DNA of 64,000 nt. Origin: Roseitalea porphyridii (GTDB lineage: Bacteria; Pseudomonadota; Alphaproteobacteria; Rhizobiales; Rhizobiaceae). This document shows, one piece after another, positions 44,481 to 52,349 of this stretch (the first letter of the stretch is position 1; every line of letters begins with the position of its first letter). A program made the translations under genes and the position numbers. The notes below the pieces were generated by a model. That model was not told the DNA's origin. It saw only the letters and a list, made by a program, of their open reading frames with translations, and did no database searches. The DNA lies in NCBI RefSeq assembly GCF_004331955.1, contig NZ_CP036532.1, positions 1,116,001 through 1,180,000 on the forward strand, given 5' to 3'.

Positions 44481-44569
44481 CCCGCCGCCCGGCATGTCGC
44501 CGCTGCGACAGCCGCCGACCGGTTGTCGGGCCATGATGGGCCTGACCGCCGACCAGTTGGAGCGTAACG

Positions 44570-45619
44570 ATGAAGGCCGCGCTTCTGGAGCGTTATGACG
44601 CGCCCCTGACGATCGCATCGGTGCCCGATCCCGAATGCCCGGCCGACGGGGCCATCGTCGCAGTGCGCGCCTGCGGCGTGTGCCGGTCGGACCATCACGC
44701 CTGGAAGGGCCTCGACCCGGACGTCGTCCTGCCGCACGTGATGGGCCATGAACTTGCCGGCGAAATCGTCGAGACCGGGCCCGCCTGTCGCCATTTCAGG
44801 GTCGGCGACCGCGTCACGGCGCCCTTCATCCTGGGCTGCGGCCACTGCGCCGACTGTCAGTCCGGCCGTCCGACCATATGCGAAGACCAGTCCGGCATCG
44901 GCTTCACCGTCTGGGGCGCGTTCGCCGAACGGCTTGCGATCACGGCCGCCGACTTCAACCTCGTCCACCTGCCTGAGACGATGGATTTCGTCTCCGCCGC
45001 CGGCATGGGCTGCCGGGTCACCACCGCCTGGCGCGCGCTGACCGACCGCGCGGACATCCGGCCCGGAGAATGGCTGGCCGTGCACGGCGCGGGCGGCGTC
45101 GGCCTGTCGGCGATCATGATCGCCGCCGCGCTCGGTGCGCGGGTGCTGGCCGTCGATGTCAGCGACGCGGCGCTGGCCAAGGCCAGGGAACTGGGCGCCA
45201 ACGCGGTGCTGAACGCGACCGGCATCCACGATGTCGGCCAGGCGGTGCGCGACCTGACAGGTGGCGGCGCGCATGTGTCGATCGACGCGCTCGGTAGCGC
45301 CGTCACCTTCGACAACGCGCTGCGGTCGCTGCGCAAGCTCGGCCGGCACGTGCAGATCGGCATGCCGGTCGGTGCGAGTGCCACCGTGCCGTTGCCGCTG
45401 CTCGAGCTGGTCTATGCGCGTCAGCTGACGTTGCACGGCACGCGCGGGCTGGGCGCCCGCCAGTTCGCGCCGATGATGGACATGATCGCCGGCGGCCGGC
45501 TCGATCCGGGCCAACTCGTCACGCGCACGATCCCGCTGTCGGCGGCCGGGGACGCGCTTGCCGAAATGGACGGAGTCCAGCCCGCAGGCGTCACCGTGAT
45601 CGACATGGCGATGGGTTGA
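44570..45619 (+). CDS. Zinc-dependent alcohol dehydrogenase
   Basis: A 349-residue medium-chain dehydrogenase. The catalytic zinc ligands lie in CGVCRSDHHAW and GHELAG, the structural zinc cysteines in CGHCADCQSGRPTIC, and the cofactor fold in VHGAGGVGLSA. The substrate is unknown; location after frmA and fghA hints at alcohol or aldehyde metabolism. It has its own GGAG before ATG 44570 and is separated by 89 nt from fghA. Confidence 0.88.
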   Translation: MKAALLERYDAPLTIASVPDPECPADGAIVAVRACGVCRSDHHAWKGLDPDVVLPHVMGHELAGEIVETGPACRHFRVGDRVTAPFILGCGHCADCQSGRPTICEDQSGIGFTVWGAFAERLAITAADFNLVHLPETMDFVSAAGMGCRVTTAWRALTDRADIRPGEWLAVHGAGGVGLSAIMIAAALGARVLAVDVSDAALAKARELGANAVLNATGIHDVGQAVRDLTGGGAHVSIDALGSAVTFDNALRSLRKLGRHVQIGMPVGASATVPLPLLELVYARQLTLHGTRGLGARQFAPMMDMIAGGRLDPGQLVTRTIPLSAAGDALAEMDGVQPAGVTVIDMAMG

Positions 45620-45688
45620 CCAGCAGATTTCGGCGCCGCATCAGCAGCCGATCTGCGCGCGGATCTGGTTGACGATCCGCCGGTTCGG

Positions 45689-45871
45689 TCAGACGTTCTC
45701 GCACGGTATGCCGTCGCCATCGCCGTCCGCGCGAGGATGCGAACCGTTGCACCAGGCGCGCACGGCCTGTTCGCAGTTCCAGTAGTCCGTGCATCGCGCT
45801 GCGATCGCCGGACTTGCCGCCGATATGATGACGAGGCCAGCAACGCTCATTGCCGCGATCCGTCGTGTCAT
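45689..45871 (-). CDS. Small exported excalibur-domain protein
   Basis: A 60-residue protein: signal peptide to about residue 25 (ASPAIAA), then an excalibur calcium-binding domain with CTDYWNCEQAVRAWC and the loop DGDGDGIPCE. Such domains bind calcium in extracytoplasmic proteins. ATG 45871 opens directly on the signal peptide; the longer frame upstream is not coding. Confidence 0.72.
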   Translation of the reverse strand: MTRRIAAMSVAGLVIISAASPAIAARCTDYWNCEQAVRAWCNGSHPRADGDGDGIPCENV

Positions 45872-45987
45872 GGTGCCGCTCCGCGCCTTCCGAACGGCGC
45901 GATCGTGCCACCGACGAAGCGGCTCCGCCACAGACCGGATGCAGCGCAGGGTTGTGGCGCCCTTCGCCCGGAACAGGGCGGTCCGCC

Positions 45988-47712
45988 CTACATGTTCGGA
46001 TAGACCGGGCCTTCGCCGCCCTGCGGCACCGTCCAGTTGATGTTCTGGTTGGGGTCCTTGATGTCGCAGGTCTTGCAGTGCACGCAGTTCTGCGCGTTGA
46101 TCTGGAACCGCGCCGCATCGTCGGGCGTGCGCGTGGCGCCGTCGCCCAGCGTGTTGCCCTCGGCATCGATCCATTCATAGACGCCGGCGGGGCAGTAGCG
46201 CCACGAAAGGCCGGCGAACTCGGCATATTCCGAGCGCTTCTGCAGCGCGTCGTCCTGTACCTTCAGATGGATCGGCTGGTCTTCCTCGTGATTGGTGTTC
46301 GACAGGAACACCGAGGACAGCCGGTCAAAGCTGATCTCGCCGTCGGGCTTGGGATAGTCGATCGGCTTGTGCCGGCCGGCCCGTTCGGTCGCCGCATAAT
46401 CCGCCTTGCCGTGGCCGAGCGTGCCCAGCGGCGACCAGCCGCCGGTAATCTGGTTGATCCACATGTCGAGGCCGCCGATGGCGACACCCATCATCGTGCC
46501 GAAGCGGGTCCACAGCGGCTTGACGTTGCGGACGCGCTTCAGGTCGTGGCCGATCGCGCCCTCGCGCCATTCGGCCTCGTAGGCATCGAGCGCCCCGTCG
46601 TTGGCCTTGCCGCCGGCGATCGCCTCGGCGCACTTGTCGGCCGCCAGAATGCCCGACAGCATGGCGTTGTGCGAACCCTTGATGCGCGGCACGTTGACGA
46701 AGCCGGCCGAACAGCCGATCAGCGCGCCGCCGGGAAACGACACCTTCGGTACCGACTGCCATCCGCCCTCGGTGATCGCGCGCGCCCCGTAGGCGATGCG
46801 CTTGCCGCCCTCGAAGGTCTCGCGGATCCTTGGATGGGTCTTGAAGCGCTGGAACTCCTCGAACGGCTTCAGGTAGGGGTTCTTGTAGTTCAGGTGCACG
46901 ACGAAGCCGACGGCCACCTGGTTGTCCTCGAGGTGATAGAGGAACGAGCCGCCACCGGTGCCGTTGGGCAGCGGCCAGCCGAACGAGTGCTGGACCAGGC
47001 CGGGCCGGTGCTTGGCCGGATCGACCTCCCAGAGTTCCTTCATGCCGAGGCCGAACTTGCCCGGCTCGCTGTCCCGGTCCAGTTCGAACTTTGCGATGAG
47101 CTGCTTGGCGAGCGAGCCGCGCACGCCTTCGCCGATCAGCACATACTTGCCGTGCAGCTCCATGCCGCGCGCGAACGCGGCCGTCGGCTCGCCGTCGCGT
47201 CCGATGCCCATGTCGCCGGTCGCCACGCCCTTGACCGCGCCATTGTCGTCGTAAACCAGTTCGGCGGCGGCGAAACCGGGATAGATCTCCACGCCCAGCG
47301 CCTCGGCGCGTCCGGCCATCCAGCGGCAGACATTGCCGAGCGAAGCGGTGTAGTTGCCGTGATTGTTCATCAGCGGCGGCATCATGAAATTGGGCAGCCG
47401 GACGGCGCCGGCCGGCCCCAGATAGAGGAAATGGTCGGCGGTGACCGGCGTTTTCAGCGGCGGGTCGGAATCGTCGCGCCAGTCGGGGAACAGCCTGTCG
47501 AGCCCGACCGGATCGATCACCGCGCCCGACAGGATGTGCGCTCCCACCTCGGCGCCCTTTTCGAGCACGACCACCGAAAGGTTCTCGTCGATCTGCTTGA
47601 GCCGGATCGCCGCGGCGAGCCCGGCCGGGCCGGCGCCGACGATGACCACGTCGAACTCCATGGATTCGCGCGGCTCGTTCCTGGGGTCGTCCGCTGCGTT
47701 GGCGTCGCTCAT
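45988..47712 (-). CDS. Electron transfer flavoprotein-ubiquinone oxidoreductase
   Basis: Passes electrons from acyl-CoA and other dehydrogenases, via ETF, to ubiquinone at the inner membrane. The 574-residue protein has the FAD motif VVIVGAGPAGLAAAIRL near the N-terminus, a ubiquinone-binding region, and a C-terminal 4Fe-4S domain with CPAGVYEW and NCVHCKTCDI. ATG 47712 follows GGAGG with ideal spacing. A LiuR-like palindrome lies about 160 bp upstream, which would fit control with fatty-acid or branched-chain amino-acid breakdown. Confidence 0.94.
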   Translation of the reverse strand: MSDANAADDPRNEPRESMEFDVVIVGAGPAGLAAAIRLKQIDENLSVVVLEKGAEVGAHILSGAVIDPVGLDRLFPDWRDDSDPPLKTPVTADHFLYLGPAGAVRLPNFMMPPLMNNHGNYTASLGNVCRWMAGRAEALGVEIYPGFAAAELVYDDNGAVKGVATGDMGIGRDGEPTAAFARGMELHGKYVLIGEGVRGSLAKQLIAKFELDRDSEPGKFGLGMKELWEVDPAKHRPGLVQHSFGWPLPNGTGGGSFLYHLEDNQVAVGFVVHLNYKNPYLKPFEEFQRFKTHPRIRETFEGGKRIAYGARAITEGGWQSVPKVSFPGGALIGCSAGFVNVPRIKGSHNAMLSGILAADKCAEAIAGGKANDGALDAYEAEWREGAIGHDLKRVRNVKPLWTRFGTMMGVAIGGLDMWINQITGGWSPLGTLGHGKADYAATERAGRHKPIDYPKPDGEISFDRLSSVFLSNTNHEEDQPIHLKVQDDALQKRSEYAEFAGLSWRYCPAGVYEWIDAEGNTLGDGATRTPDDAARFQINAQNCVHCKTCDIKDPNQNINWTVPQGGEGPVYPNM

Positions 47713-48043
47713 CAAATTCCTCCGGTCGCTGCGGAATTGCGGGGCATGTGCACGGGCCGGCCCGTTCCGTCTGCCGGCGACTTAGCCCGCGCGCGCCGAC
47801 CGCTTCAAGCCGTGTTTGCGACGCATGACGGGGTTTTCGCCGAACCAATGATGATGCCGAGGCTATATGCCGTTTACGTAAACGTCAATATCGCCGGTGT
47901 TCGTGCCCCGTGCCCCGACAGGTGGCCGGTGCGAACGGGCCGCGGCGACCCGGCGGTGCGGCCCATGCCGTTCCGGTGCCGCCGCCTGTTGCGCTCGGGC
48001 GCGAAAGCGTTACATCTTCGATGCTTCGACCGCCGAGGCCGCC
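47713..48043. other. 331-nt intergenic region between ETF-QO and the ECF sigma gene
   Basis: Divergent spacer. It holds the palindrome at 47872-47883 in a short AT-rich patch and otherwise GC-rich sequence without a convincing ECF-type promoter for the sigma gene. I see no further gene in it. Confidence 0.5.
47873..47888. promoter_or_regulatory. LiuR-like operator upstream of ETF-QO
   Basis: TTTACGTAAACGTCAA on the plus strand (TTGACGTTTACGTAAA on the minus strand), including the 12-bp palindrome GTTTACGTAAAC at 47872-47883. It resembles the operator I recall for the MerR-family regulator LiuR. Confidence 0.45.
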
Positions 48044-48586
48044 TTGCCCGATGCCGATGACATCGAAAAGCTGATCGAACGCTGCTCGCTCGGCGATCGC
48101 GCGGCGTTTCGCGCCCTCTACGACCGCACCTCCGCGAAACTTTTCGGCATCTGCCTGCGTGTTCTCAAGGACAGGGGCGATGCCCAGGAAGCGTTGCAAG
48201 AGGCATATGTGAAGATCTGGCGCGGGTCGCAGGCGTTCGCGGCCAACGGTCACAGCCCGATGGGCTGGCTGGTCGTGATCACCCGCAACCAGGCGATCGA
48301 CCGGCTGCGGGCGCGCCGGCCGGAGGCGGCCGACATCGACGAGGCGCTCGATCTGGCCGACGACGGACCCGATCCCGAGGGCGCCGCGGTGATCGCCGGG
48401 GAGAACCGCCGGCTCGCCGACTGCCTCGACGAACTGGAGGCCAAACGGGCCGACGCCGTGCGCTCGGCCTACATGGAAGGATTTTCCTATCGTGAGCTCG
48501 CCGAGCGTCACGATGTACCGATCAACACGATGCGAACCTGGCTCCGCCGGTCGCTGATGAAGCTGAAAGCGTGCCTTGAACGATGA
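48044..48586 (+). CDS. ECF sigma factor (SigK-like)
   Basis: A 180-residue extracytoplasmic-function sigma factor. Region 2 is in AFRALYDRTSAKLFGICLRV and GDAQEALQEAYVKIW, region 4 in FSYRELAERHDVPINTMRTW. No ATG fits the N-terminus; TTG 48044 with CGAGG upstream is the likely start. Its stop overlaps the anti-sigma gene by 4 nt. Sigma, RskA-type anti-sigma and a fasciclin gene together resemble the mycobacterial SigK system. Confidence 0.85.
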   Translation: MPDADDIEKLIERCSLGDRAAFRALYDRTSAKLFGICLRVLKDRGDAQEALQEAYVKIWRGSQAFAANGHSPMGWLVVITRNQAIDRLRARRPEAADIDEALDLADDGPDPEGAAVIAGENRRLADCLDELEAKRADAVRSAYMEGFSYRELAERHDVPINTMRTWLRRSLMKLKACLER

Positions 48587-49278
48587 GCGGCGATCCTGCC
48601 ATGCCTGACGAGCGAGACGACCGGCTTGCGGCCGAGTACGCCCTTGGCGTGCTGCCGCACGCCGAGCGCCGCGCGTTCGCGGACAGGCTCGAACGCGAGC
48701 CGGCGCTGCGGCTGGCCGTCGAGCGCTGGCAGGAACGGCTCCTGCCGATGGCCGACGAGATCGAGCCGGCGCCGCCGCCCGTCGGACTCGCCGACACGAT
48801 CGAGCAGCGCCTGTTCGGCGCCGCCCCCGCATCGGCGCCGCGCCGCGCGATCTGGCCGTGGCGTGCGCTGGCGTTCGCCTCGCTCGCCGGCATGATCGTC
48901 TTCGGCGGCCTCTATCTCGACGCCCTGCGTAACGGTGAAGAACTGCCACGCTATGTCGCCACGGTCAGCGGCGAGACCGACGCGGTGCGGCTCGCCGTGC
49001 TGGTCGACGGCGAGCGCGGCCAGGTGACGGTGCGCCATGAGGGCGCCACACCGCCTCAGGGACGCGACTACGAACTTTGGCTGATCGAGGGCGACAATCC
49101 GCCGGTCTCGCTGGGCGTCATTGACGCGAACGGCCGCACCGCGATCGATACGGCGCCCGACCTGCGCGACGCCCTTGCCGGCGCGGTACTCGCCGTCAGC
49201 GACGAACCCGCCGGCGGTTCGCCGACCGGCGCGCCAACCGGCGCGGTTCTCGCCACCGGCTCGCTGCTGCCGTTCTGA
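48583..49278 (+). CDS. Anti-sigma factor, RskA type
   Basis: A 231-residue membrane protein. The cytoplasmic N-terminal part (AAEYALGVLPHAERRAFADR) is the sigma-binding anti-sigma domain, one membrane helix spans about residues 91-108, and the periplasmic part is the RskA domain (PPQGRDYELWLIEGDNPPVSLG). It should hold the ECF sigma factor inactive until a periplasmic signal destroys it. It overlaps the sigma gene by 4 nt. Confidence 0.87.
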   Translation: MSGDPAMPDERDDRLAAEYALGVLPHAERRAFADRLEREPALRLAVERWQERLLPMADEIEPAPPPVGLADTIEQRLFGAAPASAPRRAIWPWRALAFASLAGMIVFGGLYLDALRNGEELPRYVATVSGETDAVRLAVLVDGERGQVTVRHEGATPPQGRDYELWLIEGDNPPVSLGVIDANGRTAIDTAPDLRDALAGAVLAVSDEPAGGSPTGAPTGAVLATGSLLPF

Positions 49279-49296
49279 TCTTTCTCGCGGACGGGT

Positions 49297-49324
49297 GAAA
49301 CTTTCGGCACGCCGCCTTCGTCTC
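49297..49324 (+). promoter_or_regulatory. Candidate ECF-sigma promoter of the fasciclin-msrB unit
   Basis: GAAAC (49297-49301), 17 nt, CGTCTC (49319-49324). The GAAAC and CGTC elements are typical of many ECF sigma factors. It lies 47 nt before the fasciclin start, directly after the anti-sigma gene. Confidence 0.5.
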
Positions 49325-49371
49325 CTCGATCGTTCGCAACACGGCGAACGCAACAATGAGAGGAGACTATC

Positions 49372-49926
49372 ATGTTCTACCGCCGCATTCTGACCGCCGC
49401 CGCGATCACCCTTTCGCTCGGCACCGCTGCCGCGCAGGCCGACAACCCCATGGTCGGCGGCGCCGCCATGTATGAGGACCGCAACATCGTCGAGAACGCC
49501 GTGAACTCGGCCGACCACAGCACGCTGGTCGCTGCCGTCAAGGCCGCAGGCCTGGTCGACACGCTGTCGTCTGAAGGCCCGTTCACGGTCTTCGCGCCGA
49601 CCAATGACGCGTTCGCCGCGCTGCCCGACGGCACCGTGGAATCGCTGCTCCAGCCCGAGAACAAGGATCAGCTCACCAGGATCCTGACGTGCCACGTGAT
49701 CGGCGCCGAAGCCATGTCGGGCGCGATCGCCCAGATGGTCGCTGACGATGGCGGCATGCATCCCGTCACCACGGTCGGCGGATGCGAGTTCACCGTCATG
49801 ACCGACGGCGACGACATCAAGATCGAGGACGGGCAGGGCCGCGTCGCCACCGTCACGATCGCTGATGTGGACCAGTCGAACGGCGTCATCCACGTCATCG
49901 ACACGGTTCTCCTGCCGGCTTCGTAA
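49372..49926 (+). CDS. Exported fasciclin-domain protein
   Basis: A 184-residue protein with a signal peptide (cleavage near AAAQA) and one complete fasciclin (FAS1) domain. Family motifs are FTVFAPTNDAFAALP and GVIHVIDTVLLP. FAS1 proteins are surface or periplasmic adhesion-type proteins; in mycobacteria related ones (MPT70, MPT83) are SigK targets. AGGAG precedes ATG 49372. It lies between the anti-sigma and msrB genes and follows a likely ECF promoter. Confidence 0.92.
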   Translation: MFYRRILTAAAITLSLGTAAAQADNPMVGGAAMYEDRNIVENAVNSADHSTLVAAVKAAGLVDTLSSEGPFTVFAPTNDAFAALPDGTVESLLQPENKDQLTRILTCHVIGAEAMSGAIAQMVADDGGMHPVTTVGGCEFTVMTDGDDIKIEDGQGRVATVTIADVDQSNGVIHVIDTVLLPAS

Positions 49927-49945
49927 GCGCGAGCCCGCAGATTTC

Positions 49946-50004
49946 TTCCGGACGGATGGGGCGCCCTGTCCGGAACGGCCGGCGGTGGTCCTCCGCCGCC
50001 GGCC
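49946..50004 (+). other. Two adjacent stem-loops between fasciclin gene and msrB
   Basis: TTCCGGAC (49946-49953) with GTCCGGAA (49968-49975), then GGCCGGCGG (49977-49985) with CCGCCGGCC (49996-50004). No T tract follows, so they look like mRNA-stabilising or partial-termination structures rather than a full terminator. Confidence 0.45.
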
Positions 50005-50025
50005 ACAACCAGGAGGTACGATAAG

Positions 50026-50526
50026 ATGAAACGCCGAACGCTTCTTCTTGGCGGCTCCGGTCTGGCGGCGCTCGCCGCCGGCGGCCTTGGGGCCTGGCGC
50101 ATCACCGCCGCCGATGACGCCGCCGTAGGCCAAAGCGGCTTCGCCGTGACCCGCACCGAGGAGCGGTGGCGGATGCTCCTGACCGACGCCGAATTTCAGG
50201 TCATGCGCGAGATGGGCACCGAACGCCCCTTTTCGAGCCCGCTCAATGCCGAGGACCGCGCCGGCACCTATCTGTGCAAGGGGTGCGCGCTGCCGGTCTA
50301 TGCCTCGGACACGAAGTTCGAAAGCGGCACCGGCTGGCCGAGCTTCACCGAGGCTTTGCCGGATGCGGTCGGCACGCAGGACGACGATACCCTGTTTGCA
50401 ACGCGCACCGAGGTCCATTGCCGCCGCTGCGGCAGCCATCTGGGCCATATCTTCGATGACGGCCCGCCGCCCACCGGCAAACGCCACTGCTTGAACGGCC
50501 TTGCGCTGCAATTCCTGCCGGCGTGA
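50026..50526 (+). CDS. msrB: Exported peptide-methionine (R)-S-oxide reductase
   Basis: Repairs methionine-R-sulfoxide in proteins. The 166-residue protein has zinc cysteines 84 and 87 (CKGC) and 132 and 135 (CRRC), and catalytic Cys155 in RHCLNG. The N-terminus KRRTLLLGGSGLAAL is a Tat-type signal, so the enzyme is probably exported. With the ECF sigma block upstream it suggests a response to oxidative damage outside the cytoplasm. Confidence 0.92.
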   Translation: MKRRTLLLGGSGLAALAAGGLGAWRITAADDAAVGQSGFAVTRTEERWRMLLTDAEFQVMREMGTERPFSSPLNAEDRAGTYLCKGCALPVYASDTKFESGTGWPSFTEALPDAVGTQDDDTLFATRTEVHCRRCGSHLGHIFDDGPPPTGKRHCLNGLALQFLPA

Positions 50527-50541
50527 GCGCGGGTCCGCCGG

Positions 50542-51024
50542 TCAGTAGGGGGTTCCGTCCTTGCGGGTGAAGACCCATCGCCCCGCATCGTCGAGCGTCG
50601 CCGTCAGGTCGTCCTCCGGATAGGTGACCGCATCGTCCGGCGTCCGGTCGCCGATCTCCAGATAGACGACATCGGCACCCGTCCGGTTGACCAGACGATG
50701 GGCCTGCCCGCCGGCCGGAAAGCCGGCGCACATGCCCGGCGCCAGCGCGGTCTCGCCGCTCTCGGTGACGAGCGTCGGGTTCCCCTCGAGCACATAGACG
50801 AACTCGTCCTGCCGCGAATGGCCGTGCAGCAGGGCGCTTTCGCCGCCGGGCGCGAGCCGGGTCAGGTTGACGCCGAAATTGGTCAGCCCGAACAGATCGC
50901 CGAGCGGCCGCTTGTCGCGGCCGGCCATGCGGCCGGCGAAAGGTTCGGGATAGTTCGACTTGCGGCCGCGCGGCGGCGCGCTCGCCGCTTCGATGGCGGC
51001 CGGCTGCGGCTTGTCCTGGCTCAC
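50542..51024 (-). CDS. Cupin-domain protein
   Basis: A 160-residue small beta-barrel protein. Cupin motif 1 is HGHSRQDEFVYVLEGNP and motif 2 GMCAGFPAGGQAHRLVN, with the metal-binding residues present. Many relatives are enzymes or sensors of unknown substrate. It is convergent with msrB. Confidence 0.82.
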   Translation of the reverse strand: MSQDKPQPAAIEAASAPPRGRKSNYPEPFAGRMAGRDKRPLGDLFGLTNFGVNLTRLAPGGESALLHGHSRQDEFVYVLEGNPTLVTESGETALAPGMCAGFPAGGQAHRLVNRTGADVVYLEIGDRTPDDAVTYPEDDLTATLDDAGRWVFTRKDGTPY

Positions 51025-51108
51025 ATCGCGTCTCCGGGTCCGGCAAGACTAGGGAACGCACGGGCGCGCGCGGCGTTGTCGTGGCGCAAACGCCAAGCGA
51101 GGAGCCCC

Positions 51109-51183
51109 ATGCGCAATATTTTCTACATCATCGGCGTCGTGGTCGTCATCATCGCCGTCCTGTCGCTGGTCGGACTGGTCTGA
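51109..51183 (+). CDS. 24-residue membrane micro-protein
   Basis: ATG 51109 is preceded by GAGGAG at ideal spacing. The product is a basic start (MRN) followed by one uninterrupted hydrophobic helix with IIGVVVVIIAVL and ends LVGLV. Small proteins of this kind (MRxxxYIIGVVVVI type) occur widely in Hyphomicrobiales, from memory. Its role is unknown; a single-pass membrane peptide is the direct reading. Confidence 0.6.
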   Translation: MRNIFYIIGVVVVIIAVLSLVGLV

Positions 51184-51192
51184 CGGACCTTT

Positions 51193-51645
51193 TCAAGCCC
51201 GCTCGTCCTTCGGCGAGCCCATCACGACATAGGTGGTGATCGAGCGAACCTGCGGGATCGCGCCGAGCACGTCGGCGTGGAACCGCTTGTAGTCGGCGAT
51301 GTCGGCGACCTCGACCCGGAGCAGATATTCGATCATCCCGGTCACGTTGTGGCACTCGCGCACCTCCGACGCGTGCGCGATGGCGCGTTCGAAGTCCTCC
51401 TGCGCGGCCTTGGAGTGCTCGGCGAGCCCGACGCCCACATAGGCCGCGAACGTCTTGCCCACCTTCGATCGATCGGTCACCGCCCGGTAGGCGGTGATCA
51501 CGCCCGAACGCTCCAGTTCCTGCACGCGCCGCAGGCAGGCGGAGGGTGACAGGTTCACGCGCGCGGCCAGATCGATATTGCTGATCCGACCGTCGCGCGT
51601 CAGAATGCGCAATATTTCTTCGCTCTTTGGATCGAGTGTGTTCAT
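51193..51645 (-). CDS. Lrp/AsnC family regulator
   Basis: A 150-residue regulator: N-terminal helix-turn-helix (SNIDLAARVNLSPSACLRRV) and C-terminal RAM ligand-binding domain (HNVTGMIEYLLRVEVADI). It is divergent from a LysE-type exporter with 72 nt between, the standard arrangement in which an Lrp-type regulator controls amino-acid export. ATG 51645 gives the family length; a very long open frame upstream is a shadow. Confidence 0.9.
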   Translation of the reverse strand: MNTLDPKSEEILRILTRDGRISNIDLAARVNLSPSACLRRVQELERSGVITAYRAVTDRSKVGKTFAAYVGVGLAEHSKAAQEDFERAIAHASEVRECHNVTGMIEYLLRVEVADIADYKRFHADVLGAIPQVRSITTYVVMGSPKDERA

Positions 51646-51717
51646 CGATTGCGCACTTTGCGCGGTCCACACCGAAAAAGAAAGCACATTGCTCCATTTG
51701 CGGTGCACCATTGCGGA

Positions 51718-52311
51718 ATGGACCCGCAGTTGCTCATCGCCTTTGCGACCTTCGCCTTCGTCTCCTCGATCACGCCGGGGCCGAACAATCTCATGCTGAT
51801 GGCGTCGGGCGCCAATTTCGGTCTCAGGCGAACCATCCCGCACATGCTCGGCATCGGCATCGGCTTCACGGTGATGATCGTGCTGGTCGGCATCGGCCTG
51901 ATGGGCCTGTTCGACGCCGTGCCCGCAAGTTACACCATTCTGAGGATCGTCTCGGTCGCCTATCTGCTCTGGCTGGCCTGGAAGATCGCCAACGCGGCCG
52001 CGCCCGGGACCAGGGGCCGGGCCTCCGGCAGGCCGCTGACGTTCCTGCAGGCGGCCGCGTTCCAGTGGGTCAACCCGAAGGCGTGGACGATGGCGCTGAC
52101 CGCGATCACCGTCTATGCGCCGGACCGCAGCCTTGGCGCGATCGGGCTCGTCGCGCTCGTCTTCGGCCTGATCAACCTGCCGACCGTCAGCACGTGGACG
52201 CTGATCGGCCAGCAGATGCAGAAATTCCTGACCGACGAACGCCGGCTGCAGATCTTCAACTGGACCATGGCGGCGCTGCTCGTCGCCTCGCTCTGGCCGG
52301 TGCTGGCCTGA
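51718..52311 (+). CDS. LysE/RhtB-family amino-acid exporter
   Basis: A 197-residue, six-helix inner-membrane exporter with the family motif SITPGPNNLMLMASG near the N-terminus and FQWVNPKAWTMAL in the middle. The substrate is likely an amino acid or derivative. It is divergent from the Lrp-type regulator. ATG 51718 is the first start that gives the usual short N-terminus. Confidence 0.9.
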   Translation: MDPQLLIAFATFAFVSSITPGPNNLMLMASGANFGLRRTIPHMLGIGIGFTVMIVLVGIGLMGLFDAVPASYTILRIVSVAYLLWLAWKIANAAAPGTRGRASGRPLTFLQAAAFQWVNPKAWTMALTAITVYAPDRSLGAIGLVALVFGLINLPTVSTWTLIGQQMQKFLTDERRLQIFNWTMAALLVASLWPVLA

Positions 52312-52349
52312 CCGGGCTCGCAGAACGGGCGTCCCTGGCGCTGGCGGCG

